This document shows positions 22,990-35,366 of a stretch of DNA of 64,000 nucleotides, in pieces. The position numbers and the translations under genes are program-made. Positions within the stretch are counted from its first letter, which is position 1; each line of letters starts with the position of its first letter. The DNA is from Rutpela maculata (Eukaryota; Arthropoda; Insecta; Coleoptera; Cerambycidae): the NCBI GenBank assembly GCA_936432065.2, contig OW386293.2:43185923-43249922 (forward strand). The letters are read 5' to 3'. A model generated the notes under the pieces. It did not search any database and had not been told where the DNA came from. It saw only the letters and a list, made by a program, of their open reading frames with translations.

Positions 22990-24095
22990 ATAGTTAAGGA
23001 CCACCCCACCCTGTATATATTTTTCATGTCAAGTATAAAAACAGGCCTTGAGAACAGTAGTTCTTGAAAACTAGAAAAGGGAGTTTTTAGTACTGAAAGA
23101 ACTACGAGTATTAAAATGTGAAATAAAATGTATTATGCATGCATAATACCAGCAACATTTTTATAAAAAACGTCCAACACAATTACCACAACTCGTACTG
23201 TTATTATCGTTGTACTACTATTTTCATTTTAATTGGAGTATAAACACCAACAAAAAGATCCATAAATATTTAAATTGTCTTTTTTGTTCATTAAATACCG
23301 TTCAACTCTTTTGTTTTCCTTTGCTCATTCAGTTCCTGCTCGTTTATACTTTTTTGTATTGAAAGCTGTATTTACATTCGCAGGAGAGAACTCATTAAAA
23401 TTCTTTATTTGAGATTTTTTTAAGTATAATACTAACAATAATAGAAATGTTTCCTCCGCTGTCATGCAAATCTCATGCCAACACTGATTATTTTGCAAAT
23501 AATTAAGCCCGTACGTAATTGCGTCTTGTAACAAAAACAAACAAAAAGTTCTTTTGTTGCTACAGTGTTGACAGTAACTTGCAGATCTTTAAATTATACA
23601 AATTATTCCAGACTTCCCATTATTTTTTTGCCAAACTAACTTTATACTTACAGTCACCTCACATTTATTAATCGAGGTAATTTTAAAGATAATTAAGTTG
23701 ATTATGAAGTTTTCCCAAATACTAAAGCAGATAAATATACTTGAAGAATTTCACCAGTCAAGTTGGCATTACCAGGAGACAACAAACTATTAAGTCATAG
23801 ACCTATGATAACAATTTATTTGTCAAAATTCGTGTCGACTGTAATACCACCCTTTCGGTTTTAAAAAAGGACATATAGGCCAGTAGTGTAAAACCAAAAA
23901 ATTAGACGAATCGAAAATAATTGCTACAAAAGATTTTATTATTTTAATGGCTTCATTTGTTGCCTGATATGACTATACTAGGTTTTCCCCCCGGCGGAGT
24001 TGTGTTTAAGTGGTGATGGGGTAAAAATGTATCCCCAAAAGGGGTATTTTTGCGGTTTTACGGTTATATCCCGTAAAGGACTCACAATATCGAAA
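22990..24095. other. AT-rich spacer, nothing recognised
   Basis: Begins with a CCACCCTGTATATAT motif at about 22999, like the linkers of the 12-14 kb array. Otherwise no gene or repeat is recognised. The 71-codon minus-strand frame at 23325-23540 has no motif. Confidence 0.4.
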
Positions 24096-24362
24096 ACATA
24101 GACCTATTAAAAGTTGTACGCCATTAAATTCTGCATTAAATGAGACCAGACGCTTTTGGACCACCCGTTCCCATACAGGTGCTCATCAAAGTTGGACAAA
24201 TTTTACATATTTATGAAAAATTTTAGTTTTAACTTCTGCTTTTTGGTAATATCATCTAAACTAACCCATCTATCAATAAAGTGGTCCATACAAAAGTTAT
24301 AGAGGAATAAATTCTGCCTTCGATGAGATCAAAAGTGAATTTTTTGGACCACCCGTTTCATA
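24096..24362 (+). repeat. Two diverged direct repeats
   Basis: Two copies about 185 bp apart contain AAATTCTGCNTTNNATGAGA and end TTTTGGACCACCCGTT (about 24110-24173 and 24298-24355). Non-coding. The second copy directly abuts the coding fragment at 24366. Confidence 0.55.
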
Positions 24363-24365
24363 TTT

Positions 24366-24720
24366 CTCCACGCCATAAGTGGAAGTGACACAACTTCAGC
24401 ACTCTTTAGGCAGGGTAAGAAGAAGGTGGTCAAGCTGTTGGTCGAAAATAAATGTCTTCTCGAAGAAATCAAACATTTCTTCGAGCATGACACTCAAGCT
24501 GAAGCTATTGCCGAAGCTACCTCTACGGCAGGAGATACTTTGGATAAATTGCGATTCGACCTGTTTTCCAAAGCCCTAGTGAAATCCAAATTCAACCTGG
24601 CATCCCTACCACCAACATCCGAAGCAACCCACCAACATTGCTTGAGAACTTACCTACAAGTATAAATGTGGTTAGGACACCAGATGAATCCGCTCCTCTG
24701 AAAATGGCAGAAGATTTCTT
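24366..24720 (+). pseudogene. Fragment of a repeat-encoded protein
   Basis: The open frame begins LHAISGSDTTSALF (24366), continues in frame through KVVKLLVENKCLLEE, LRFDLFSKALV and LASLPPTSEATHQHCLRTYLQV, then meets a stop at 24663-24665. The next residues (MWLGHQMNPLL, stop) still look like the same protein. The 'HAxTGxDTTSA' and 'LPPTxxAxxxHxxRxYxQV' motifs are, from memory, shared by an abundant uncharacterised family in arthropod and cnidarian genomes. No catalytic function is assignable. It starts abruptly after a repeat, so both ends are lost: a broken fragment, not a host gene. Confidence 0.55.
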
Positions 24721-25190
24721 AAACAGCCGCCATCTTGAAACTGAAGCCATTTTGATTTAGCGCTCTCGGAAAAATAGTCGTTTTAATGATAGAAACCAGT
24801 GTAACAAAATTGTTTCCACTAATAGCCGTTTTCTAAGGAATTTTACTGTGTTGCCGTCATACTATTAACAGGACCCGCCACCACCCTTGATGCATCTCCA
24901 ACACCGCGCCTCTTAGAGATAGCAAAATAATGTAGAAATATATATTTGCCAATGTTTGAAATATTAACTGTCACTACCGGAAAACTCTGCTGGACCGGTT
25001 AAATCTACGCTGGGTTGGATTTGGGCTATGCTTGTTCCAACAAGAACCACTTGGCGCATCATGTAGGAATATGTGATGGGAACTAAATAATGTTTGATAA
25101 TGAATGTTGCCGCGTAGCATGGTGATGCAAAGTATTTACATTTCTTTTTTTGTGTGTTTTTGCTTCTAGAGTTTTTCTTCTTCTAACTCT
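24721..25190. other. Spacer, nothing recognised
   Basis: Follows the coding fragment. No further frame or repeat identified. Confidence 0.4.
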
Positions 25191-25299
25191 TCTACTTCAT
25201 CAGCTTTTTATTTCGGTAGTACATATATCCTTGCAATTTCTTCTTGATTATTTCACAGTTTGTTCATAGTCCTCTTAATTTTTGTCGTTCACGTGTAGC

Positions 25300-26300
25300 A
25301 TAGTCTCCCCGTTTTTAGTTTGTTGCTGTTTAGTATTGGCGTTCTCTATAGTAGATATGTTGGATCCCTTCTTTGGACATGTTCGTAATCCTTCATTTCG
25401 TACGTTTCTAACATGTTTTTCCTCCTATTAATGTAGATGTTTCTTATCGTTCTTTTGGCTCTTTTTTTTATGTGTAGTTTTGCCTCATCTCTCCATTTTA
25501 TTTTCAGGATCATTCGGATGGTGTACATATGATCGCCCGTTGTTCTGCAGTTGATCAATGCTGTCTGGTAGTCTTGTTTCCCAATGTATTTCTCTGGCTG
25601 TTCGACATGGAATTTTGAGAAGTTTTGTATTCTATGCTGCAGAGTGAAAGCCTTCTGTAATCATCTATGCTCTGTGGGGAGTTGATTTTGAGTTTGCATT
25701 CTAGATAAGTGTTCGATTTATGCTCTCATACTAATTTCTAGGTTTTACTCCTTTGGCGTTCAGCTCCATATCGCATTTATTCGTTGTTTGTTTTGTCGAT
25801 TCTAGGTGCACTATTTCTACTAACTTTATCCATTATTTCTAACAGTTGATCCTTTAATAATTTTTGTCCAAGAGCCAGTGGTCCGTTTCTTGTAGTTACT
25901 CTACTTGTTTCCTTCTTCTCCAATTGGTCCAATAATGCAGTAGTATGTATCTTCTTGTGTGCGTATGTTGTGCGTTGTTGCTTCTGAAAGTATGGTTTAA
26001 TCATTGCCCTTTTGGAAAGGTTTCAATTCATCTTTCAGTGTTTCGTTTATGTTCCACATCCATTGTTGTTTTTCTGTGTCATTTTTTTAGTAGTTTGTAT
26101 TTGTTATCTGTTTTCTTACTTGTGCCTTTTTAACGTTTCTCTTTGAGCAATATTTATTTTTGTGCTCACTGATATCCAGTCTGGTTCTTCTCCTGTTGGT
26201 ATTTTTTCTATTTTCTCGTGGTATTTCTTCTGAAAATCTTCGTGCTGTAGGAGGATGTTTCGTGTATTGTTTGGTGCTGGCTATTTACTTTATTTCCCTC
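25300..26300 (-). pseudogene. Decayed coding remnant, unknown
   Basis: The minus strand shows protein-like, lysine- and glutamate-rich stretches in several frames: RMILKIKWRDEAKLHIKKR (25346-25558), TTALLDQLEKKETSRVTTR (25777-26004) and NILLQHEDFQKKYHEK (about 26220-26270). Composition is continuous while the frames are broken by stops and shifts, which suggests an old mobile-element polyprotein. I cannot place it in a family; no RT, integrase or zinc-finger motif is visible. Confidence 0.35.
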
Positions 26301-26561
26301 CTCTTTTTGTGTTTCCTGTTTCTCACATAGTGTGCTGTCTATAGGCAGTTCCCATTAGCATCGGTTGGTGTGTTTCCATCCCTACATTTTGCAATAGATC
26401 CATTATGTTTGTCTCTTGTGAGAAGATATTATTTTCCTAAAAGAAATTTGCATCACGTGTATTTCCACTGAAGTCATGGAAAAAATCGATACCGATCGAT
26501 TAGTTCAGGTTTAACTGAGATTCAATTCGAGTGATTATTGTTAATAATTATGACGGAGATC

Positions 26562-26685
26562 TGGCTGCTGGTTTTTCTTCCGCGTAGACTTGGTTGAGTG
26601 CTTGACGTTTCGACCATCTTGTCGTGGTCGAAACGTTAAGCACTCAACCAAGTCTATGAGGAAGAAGACCCGGAAACCAGCAGCC
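26562..26685. repeat. Short palindromic foldback
   Basis: Arms of about 55 bp are near-exact complements: TGGCTGCTGG..GTAGACTTGGTTGAGTG..GTTTCGACCA and its reverse, TGGTCGAAACG..CACTCAACCAAGTC..CCAGCAGCC. The loop is under 15 bp. Non-coding. Confidence 0.75.
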
Positions 26686-27090
26686 GTATCACCAGCTCCG
26701 CGAAAACCTTAGCACCAAGATAATTATGACGCAGAGTTTATTTTCTCCTGAATGAAAAGCCTTGTTAATGAATTTTGGGCTTTGTCGTGGGATAACAAAT
26801 TTACGACCTGATAGACGTTTAGGAGTTACTATAAACATGACAGAGTTTATTTTTTTAAGAGATTTGTTAAGCATTCTCATGATTGAAATTTAATATTTTT
26901 ATATTATAAATAAATCAAAAAATTATTACATGCAATATTCCAAAATAAAATTCGGTCATTTTAGGATGGCGAACTAAGCAAGAAAATATGAGTTGTACAG
27001 GAAACATCTCCTTCATTTTAAGTCATAGGCATCAGCCGTTGAATACGCCCCTATTATAAATTAGGAGCGTGGTACAAGCGGATTAATATT
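26686..27090. other. AT-rich spacer, nothing recognised
   Basis: A 63-codon minus-strand frame (26689-26880) has no recognisable motif. Confidence 0.4.
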
Positions 27091-27169
27091 CTCTATTGCA
27101 AGTGGAAATAGGTCAAAAGATACATCGTGTCTGTCGGTTTCATTGCCCACTTCGTCATTCGAAAGCATC

Positions 27170-27700
27170 TTTTAATAAAGGAATTAAAGAAGGATTAAAA
27201 GCTTATCCTTGGATCAGAATTTTTGTTTTACTTCCCTTTCTGTCTGATATAAGGAAGGCTTTGCAACAGATGCTTACACCAAAGCTTTCGACTGTGTTGC
27301 TCATGACATGTTGTTAATAAAGCTGTCATAATAAGGTGTAGAAGGAGATTTACTTCTAGATTTGTTAAAGTCATACCTAAACAATAGATAATAAAAACTT
27401 AAGCACAACATTAAATATAACGTCCCATATGGATCTGTCTGGCAACTATGCGGTTTATGTTGCTTATATTTATAAATGGTACTGAATATGTTTTTCACCT
27501 TTCTAAGTATATTATATTTGCTGAAAACAACTGCTTCAAATGCAAATGGTCATCAAAATGCTTAGCAGAAATTGAAAAAAGCGTCAATAACTGGTACATA
27601 GCAAGTGGTGGGTTTAAACTAAATGGCGAAGAATTATAGAAACTTTTCTTGTCTTTAAACGATTGTAAAGCTACTACGGGTCGTTTTCGATGACAAATTA
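27170..27700 (+). pseudogene. LINE reverse transcriptase fragment
   Basis: Broken RT of a non-LTR element. The plus strand shows DAYTKAFDCVAHDMLLIKL (27262 onward, catalytic-aspartate region although its residue pattern is altered), GVEGDLLLDLLKSYLNNR, VPYGSV at about 27420 (from PQGSV), then in another frame EIEKSVNNWYIASGGFKLNGEE and LFLSLNDCK (27560-27660), which match the region after the YxDD box. The YxDD itself is not intact (about 27510). Frames change several times. CR1/Jockey-type LINE; clade not determined. Confidence 0.6.
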
Positions 27701-28041
27701 GGTTGAACATTTAAAGAAAACGTTAGTAGTTTCAGTATATAACAAAATGACCCCAATAACATTAAAAACTATAGACCTGTAGCTCTTCTTTTGTATTTTC
27801 CAAAATATTTTAAAAATTATTGGACGGATTTATCCATTTAACTTTAAATATATTTTTTTCTAATTTTGAATAGGTATTTCCTCAATAAAATGCAAAAAAT
27901 AGTTTTAAATGTGATTAAAGGAGTTATATAAACAAAGTAATTGCTTGAATGTATTATTGAAGAATTTAGTTTTGAATTTAAAAAACCTTTAGACCTTTTG
28001 TCAAAATAGGAAACATGAGATACATTCAAAAAACTTTGTTT
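27701..28041. other. AT-rich spacer, nothing recognised
   Basis: Short AT-rich interval between the RT fragment and the next foldback. No feature. Confidence 0.4.
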
Positions 28042-29643
28042 GCATACTTTTACTTCCACATCCAGTGGAAGTAGAGTAACGCAAAAAAAAATAAACATTT
28101 TTATTCAAATAGGCTTAAAATATCATAAAACGTTGATAAGTTTGAACAAATAAAAAAATTCTGTCTGTCGGTCGGTCTGTCGGACTGTAAGTTTTTTTTT
28201 GTGCGCACGTTTACTCTGGAAGCATTTAATGATATTGATTTGACATTTGGTACACGTATGTATTTTAATGAGATCTGGAACTAGACTATATTTTGCTCTT
28301 ATTCCGTTGAAGGGTTGGGAGGTATATTGGGGTAAATGGGGGTAAATAGGTAAATAGGTAAATCAAGGCAAGTAAGAGCACATAAAATTGGTATTTAGAA
28401 TATATATATGAGAAGCTAAGGTGTCAAAAAATTTTTTGGCATTACCCACCCACATTACCACCTCCCCATTATTAGAGGGGTTGAAAAAATAAAATTGTCG
28501 TTTAGTGTGTACAAGAACCAAAGTCCTCAAATTTTTTTTTTTATCCACCCCCACTACCACCCCCACCATCACTGCCGATGTGACAAATCGTTTTATGGGT
28601 TTTTGAAGTAGACGATTTCAAATATTATATTATTAAAGTTCCATAAACAATTATTTCCACATACAATTTTTTTTCGTTGTGACAGACTTAGATGGATTTC
28701 TGGACGTGGAAGTAGTGATTCCATGGGCAGCGGTTTTTTAATTATTGTACCAAAGCTGCCTCCGTGCGGTACAACAATGCGGCATTTCTTCTTAATGCCA
28801 GTTATTCTGCTACAATACGATTTCTATGCTCAGAACGACAGAACTAGAAAAGCTGCTAACTAGGGAATCATTATTTCGACTATATTTCCTATTCAAGTCT
28901 CTTATAATGAAAATAATTTTGATACTATATTTATACTTTATTCTGTGGAATTATAGGTATAGAAATATAGTATCAACATTATTTTCATTAGAAGAGACTT
29001 GGATAGGAAATTTCGTCGAAATCTCATCGAAATCTCATCGCATAATTATTCAATCATAGAACATTAATAATATAATTTTCGAAATCATCTACACCAAAAA
29101 CCCATAAAATAATATGCCACATTGGTAGTGGGGGATGGTACTGCGGGGTGGTATTGGGACTGACTGATGCAAAAAAATTGAGGCCTTTGGTTCTCGAACA
29201 CATACTAAATCACATTTTTTTAATCACCTTTAGTAATGGGGTGGGGTCGTAATGGGGGTGATAGTGGTGGTGACTGATGCCAAAAAAAAAAAATATATAT
29301 TTGAGCATTTGATTCTCGTGCATATACTATATCCCAATGTTATGGATTCCTACTTGCTTGCTTTACCTTTTGTTCCCGTTGGGCCCCCAAACGTTCAACA
29401 GAATAATACTAATATACTCTAGTTTCAGATCTCGTTATAATACATACGTATAATAAATTTCAAGTAGTAGTCGTGAACAAACAAAAAATGCAACAGACAA
29501 ACCGACAGACCGAAATTTTTCTATTTACTCAAAATTAAAATCTCCACATTTCATGACATTCTATGCCTATTTGAACAAAAAAATTCTAAAATTTACTTAA
29601 CGTTACCTTTAATACTTCGACTATGTGGAAGTAAAATGTATAC
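28042..29643. repeat. Large foldback (1.6 kb)
   Basis: Left arm 28042-28650 and right arm 29040-29643 are diverged complements. Shared landmarks are TACTTCCACAT at both ends, TTCAAATAGGC, CTGTCGGTCTGTC, CGTATGTATT, and C-rich CACCCCCACTACC-like blocks. An inner, better-kept pair (TTTCCTATTCAAGTCTCTTA at 28888 and its complement at about 29000-29020) surrounds a short loop. A 225-bp segment at 28651-28873 is present only on the left. No coding sequence. Arm divergence means an old element. Confidence 0.75.
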
Positions 29644-30510
29644 TTGAAGTCATTCTTTATCAAATAAAATGAAACCTATCGCAAATATCTTCGGTTAATA
29701 CGTTAGAAGATATCAAAATGTACGTGACTAATGGCAATTAGCTGAAGGTCAATAAACAAAACAAACAAAAAAATGCGAATAAAATTGATAATTAATTCTT
29801 TATAATTATAGATTATCTTAGTTTATCCACAGAACCAGCACTTCCGCACATATAACAAAAAACTGAGCAAGTTAAAGAACACTGAAGGTGCTTGCAACCT
29901 ACATTTTTTCAAAGATCACTTGTAACATTGCAATAATGCCGTTACTATCTTGCATGCAATATATAAAAATCAAGCCACGACAGTTTGAAATCAAATTAAT
30001 AATTCAATGTCAGTATTGATTAAAATGGGGGCAAAATACATAGTGCACCAGATTTACAAAGGTTGGAATATTTTAATACAAATTGGCAAATTATAAAAAC
30101 GGCATGCCGTGGGGACGTAAAGACGCTTTCTATGTCGATCTGGTTAACACATTATACTGTTATAATTATTAGAAAGGGAGAGAAAGGGTAGAGGTAGTAG
30201 CAAATTCTATTCGAGTGTCAGGCGAAAGGCTAACAAACCTACGTCGACTATTTAGTAGTCTTTCAATAACTCAACTATTTTAGGCAGTAGTTTACGTCAC
30301 TATTTGAGGTAAGTGTCGTTTGAGCTGAGAGCAAGTAGCTAAATTATTTTTATTTTTCGATTAATTAAGACTGATTATAATTATTGTCATTAAATCGTGA
30401 AAGAAGGTGATAAATTCGTGAAATATAAAGTATTCAGGAGTTATTGAGAAAATAATAGACAAGCTTTAACTGAATATTTGCGAGAAAACTCAATTCAATT
30501 CAAAACAATT
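29644..30510. other. AT-rich spacer, nothing recognised
   Basis: No open frame or element end recognised. A purine-rich patch (AGAAAGGGAGAGAAAGGG) lies near 30171. Confidence 0.4.
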
Positions 30511-31227
30511 TTATTAAAGTGTATAGAATAATATTCTGAAAAGTTTACATTTCGCTCGGATGCAGAACATTAAAAAAAAATAATGTGAAAATGTTTATCA
30601 ATTTTTCAAAATTTCAAGGTAGGAAAAAAATAAAAATACAGGTAGATAGAACACGTGTTTCTGAACAAAAAATATCCTAATAAAATTTATCGCTAAAGCT
30701 GCGATATTCCTGAAAAAAAAAATAGTGAAGTAACTTTGTTACTATGCGCGGCCAATGCACGGCTAAATGCATACTATGGAACCTCTAAAAATTCTCAGCT
30801 GTTCTATCGAGTAAAATGAAGCTTTTTTCTCTTTATGATTACACATTTTTAACATTTTCCTTAGTAAATAAGAGCATAAATAGTGAGGTTGGAGGGAAAA
30901 TATATAATTAGGAACGTATACACAGACACCACACATAGCCGCTGAATCGCTTGCATGAATTTTTACATGCCTTTACTGTATTATATTTATTACAGGTACA
31001 CCTATCCACATTTCAGCTATATCCAATGGATTCCTTATACATATGTTAATGTATTGGAAAAGTTCCAGAATTTATATTCAAAACAATTAAAGATATTTTC
31101 ATAGTTATAAAGATAAGATCGTGAAAATCGAAATTTCTTATCATGATCTGATTGATCAAATTTTCGAAAATATGCAAACGATTTTGTGTTTGAACATTCG
31201 AAAAGTATACATTTTTTTGGAAATTAG
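30511..31227 (+). repeat. Long dispersed repeat, family R copy 1
   Basis: About 700 bp closely matching 55990-56690. Shared landmarks in order: GTGTATAGAATAATATYCTG, CGCTCGGATGCAGAACAT, AAATTTATCGCTAAAGC, CAGACACCACACATAGCCGC, TACACCTATCCACATTTCAG, TGATCTGATTGAT, and GTGTTTGAACATTCGAAAAG. The match stops at about 31227, where foldback A begins. Non-coding; in the second copy the family has inverted ends (see 55920-59630). Confidence 0.8.
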
Positions 31228-33342
31228 AATTAGACATCATAAAAAAATTTGCGTACTGCGGACTTTTTTTTGTGGAAGTTGTTTAAGAGGGCATAATAAG
31301 CAAGCACAGAAAACTACACCCTACTACACCATGTGCGCCCCCTATTTTTTGGGGTTGAAACTTTGAAATTTTACTTATGTGCCCATATATTTTTCCCTAT
31401 TGCCCATAGGGCTCTTTACCAAGTTACACTTTACATAATATAAATATTACACATTTGCCGTAGGACAAACGGTTTTGGATGTACGAGACCGGAAAGGTCG
31501 CGCTGTCCGAATTTGGGGGTCTTCTGTATAGAACAAACGGCTATTATTTGCAGTCTAAAATACTACACATACTAATGCCCTTAAGGAGGCATGATTATTT
31601 GTGAAAAACCTTTCATCGAATACCGCGCGGTTTTCATGATACGGGATATTGAAATTTTGAAAACGCCTTTTTTTAAAAAAAAGTGAACCTACTTTTTTTC
31701 GCTCATTTTTCTTTCATGCATGTACGACCCTAATATAAGAAAATTTACGTTGGTTTTATTTTAATACAATCGTTGGTTTAGGAGCTAGACAGCAAAATAT
31801 GCCAAAAATGGCTATTTTGATATTGTTGCATTAAAAAAACCAAAACCAGTATAATTTTAGTAAATGTTTTTGTTTATCCTAAAAGTCCAATTCATTGCGC
31901 ATAGAAAATGTGTTTTTGTATTTAAATAGGATCAACACTTATTGTGTAATGACGATTTATGTCATGTGTTCTCCAGTCTCCTTTCTCACATTTTTTTTGC
32001 GGCCTTATGGTTCATAGTAGGGCAGAAAGCAATGTATATCACAGGGCACATATTAGGGTGTTAAAATGGATCTCTTGTTAAAATGCGATAGGACGTTCCG
32101 TTTTTGAGTAAAACGCACTTGAAAAAATGAAGGGACTCAGACGGAATAGGGAATAGGGAATAGGGGGTTCTCACTCCCCTATTTGAAGGTTCACGCTTGT
32201 CTCGAATCATCATTGCAACTTATTTTGTGTCTGTAACAAAATCCACAGTAATTTTACCTTCCTCGAGAAACAGCTATTGTATGTCCATTTCATCGGAAAA
32301 TGATTTAAAAAAACAAACTCCCAAGAAAGGAAACACCAAAATGTAGAATTTATTTACCAGATCACAATTCAGAACACAATGAAAACTCAAAGCAAACATA
32401 ACCAAACAAGTGCGTTTTACTCGAAAACGGTACGTCCTATTGCATTTTAACAAGAGACCCATTTTAACACCCTATTATGTGCCCTGTCCACGTGTATAAT
32501 GCTTTCTGCCCTACTATGAACCATAAGACCGCAAAAAAAAATTTGTGAAAAAGGAGACTGGAGAACATATGACATAAATCGTTATTACACAATAAGTGTT
32601 GATCCTACTTAAATACAAAAACACATTTTCTATGCGCAATGAATTGGACTTTTAGGATAAACAAAAACATTTACCAGAATTATACTGGTTTTGGTTTTTT
32701 TAATGCAACAATACCAAAATAGCCATTTTTGGCATATTTTGCTGTCTAGCTCCTAAACCAACGATTGTATTAAAATGAAACCAACGTAAATTTTCTTATA
32801 TTAGGGTCGTACATGCATGAAAGAAAAATGAGCGAAAAAAAGTAGGTTCACTTTTTTTTTAAAAAGGGGTTTTCAAAATTTCAACATCCCGTATCATGAA
32901 AACCACGCGGAATTCGATGAAAGTTTTTTCACATATCATCATCCCTCCTTAAGGGCATTAGTATGTGTAGTATTGTAGACTGGAAATAATAGCCGTTTGT
33001 CCTGTACAGAAGACCCCCAAATTCGGACAGCGCGACCTTTCCGGCCTCGTACAGCCAAAACCGTTTATCCTACAGCAAATGTGTAATATATATATTATGT
33101 AGAGGAGAGATGAATCTTTCTTCAAAAAGTGTAACTTGGCAAAGGGCCCTACGGGCAATAGGGAAACAGATATGGACACATAAGTAAAATTTCAAAGTTT
33201 CAGCCCCTAAAAATAGGAGACGCACATGGTGTAACAGGGTGTAGTTTTCTGTGCTTGCTTATTATGCCCCCTTAAACAACTTCCACAAGAGAAAGTCCGC
33301 AGTACGCAAAATTTTTTATGATGTCTAATTCGACTGGACTAT
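31228..33342. repeat. Large foldback A (2.1 kb)
   Basis: Left arm 31228-32121 and right arm 32409-33342 are complementary at high identity. Examples are GCGTACTGCGGACTTT with AAAGTCCGCAGTACGC, and TTAAGAGGGCATAATAAGC with GCTTATTATGCCCCCTTAA. The loop is 287 bp (32122-32408) and contains three GGAATA copies. No coding sequence. The right end continues CTAATTCGACTGGACTAT (33325-33342), a terminus shared with foldback B; the left end lacks the outer 11 bases or so. The left junction interrupts repeat family R. Confidence 0.88.
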
Positions 33343-34240
33343 TATAGTCATTATTTAAATTGCAATATCTCGGCGAAAAAAAAGAAGATATGTGAGCAAA
33401 ATCAATGGAATTTGGAGATTCTCGATTTGTTGCTGCGTAGTTTGAGGGTCTCAGAGTTATTTTGATTTAAAGTCATAGGAGTAGGATTTTTGGGTCTTTT
33501 AAGTTTAATGTTAGTAAATTGCAGGTTTGTTGGTTGATGCGTTCGAGTTTTCACATTTGGAGTTTGTGGGTTGAAAAATATGGTGTAGGAGAAAGGGGAG
33601 GGCGGGTGAGGTTATAGGCTTAAATTTCATTGCTTGAAAGTTTATTCTATACATCGACCTTAGTTAAGTAGGTATCATGTAAGATTCACAAGTCTACAAA
33701 ATTTGGCAAATTTTTTGTATCAAAAACGCTTTTTTCGAAGGCTTTCGGTGAGTTGAATCTGAATCCGGTCTCAGAATTGCTCTGTCACGTCAGGATTTTA
33801 AGGTATCGTAACCTAAAAGTGCAAAAAACACGGTTTTTGACATATTTGAGGTTATTTAGCTTCGAGAATTTTTTTCTCAAGAAACCATGTATGAGATCTT
33901 AAAGTACAAGTCTTCACCATTGAAATACCGTTGAGTTTGCTCAAATATCTTTTTTTCTAAATTCACTTTATTTCCCTAGGGACGTTATGAAAAATAACGA
34001 TCCGTCGCCAATGACAACAAGTATTTGGTACACAAAGCGTCACTTACGATCGATAAAACAATGGAATTAGAGTATATTTTCGAGGGAGGTATGACGAAAA
34101 ATGTATTTTATTGACAGTTGCCATGGATATTCCAAGCATGGCAAACTTTACTATTTGCTTCGCAAATGTGAAATCTTACTCAAATAATTATTGTTTTCCA
34201 CTAGTTTTTTTTCAAGTTTTTTTCTAGTTCAATGATACAT
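33343..34240. other. Spacer, nothing recognised
   Basis: No open frame. A GGTATGACGAAAAATGTAT motif at about 34088 resembles the start of the neighbouring dispersed repeat. Confidence 0.4.
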
Positions 34241-34378
34241 GGGTATGACGAAAAATATAATATGCGCCGTGGGTTGTACAGTGCGATTTTTTGGTCTAGA
34301 ATACTTGCAAACCTCTGCCCTACGAGCCTTGTGTTGCAAACTGTATTCTCGACCAAGAAAAGTGCACTTACGACACTT
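34241..34378 (+). repeat. Dispersed repeat, interrupted copy
   Basis: Matches 5337-5430 from GGTATGACGAAAAATATAA. It ends in ...CTTACGACACTT at 34378, where the next TIR element starts. The remainder (TTGGTACATAAATAACTG) resumes at 40962. Confidence 0.55.
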
Positions 34379-34948
34379 CCCAAGTAGCACAATTAATTCC
34401 TCAAGATATCCCGAGGATAAAAATTTAGGAATTAGTGAATATCTTCTAGAAGTCTGAAAGAGTTCCCTAAGATGGGCAAATGTCAGCATATCAGTATTAA
34501 ATAGTACTTCCCATGGTAATCGAAAAAAGCTATTAGTATAGAATCCTGTGAGCAGCCTTTTGCATACCTATAGAATTCCCATAGTAATCTTTAGGATATC
34601 TTAACGCTTGCCAATGTAAATGGTCCCGAGGACATCTTTATAGGATTTCTGTTAGATATACCGCATCGATCCTGCAACCAGTTTTAATTCCTGTAGTAAT
34701 CTTTCAGGTATTTTATCGCTTACCAATATAAACAGTACTGAAAACATCTTTATAGGATTTCTATTAGATGTACCAACACTCACTTCTTACAGAATTGCCA
34801 GCGGCAGCTGGTGAAATGTTGGTTAATCAAAATCTCAGTATGAGACATCAGGCCCAAACCAAACCAAAGATTAGAAATCGTTATAAGATCCAAATAAATC
34901 GATGATCTCTGAGAGAATTTGAACGTTGCAGTAATGTTATTAATGTTC

Positions 34949-35366
34949 GTAGTATGTGCCTCTTGTGGCTAAGGTCCTCCATCTGATGATGCTTGCCTCG
35001 GGTTATTATACAGAAAGAAATGATAACTGTGCTCTGGGCTGAGCTGGTATAGGTTTGTTTTTATATGTTATTTTAAGGTTAGTTTGTGTTAGTTTATTTT
35101 GTTTATTGTTTTTATTTTTTTGTGATTTTGGTTTTATTTTGTGGTTGTGAAAAATTTTTTGGGGTGCACAATGTGCAAGTTTATGGCTCTTTTGTTATTG
35201 TTTGTTTTTGCTATTTTTGTGTTTTGTTTTGGTCATGGTATGGCTCTTTTCAGTTTTGTTTTGTGATGCTATATTCTTTCTTAAGGTGTTTAAATGTGTT
35301 TTTTTTTTTTTTTTTTTTTCTCTCAAAACAAGTTAGTATACATATTTTGGATGTTGTGATACAATT
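34949..35366 (-). other. LINE 3' untranslated region
   Basis: Between the ORF2 stop and the inferred element end. On the plus strand it is T- and G-rich (35086-35330) with a T-run at 35299-35321; read on the minus strand that is an A-run about 45 bases after the stop. The outer part (34949-35045) is of mixed composition. Confidence 0.6.

Noticed and set aside
35299..35321. T-run as the LINE poly(A) end
   Set aside because: The 15-bp duplication and the empty-site paralogue at 9120-9285 place the end at 34949; kept only as an alternative.
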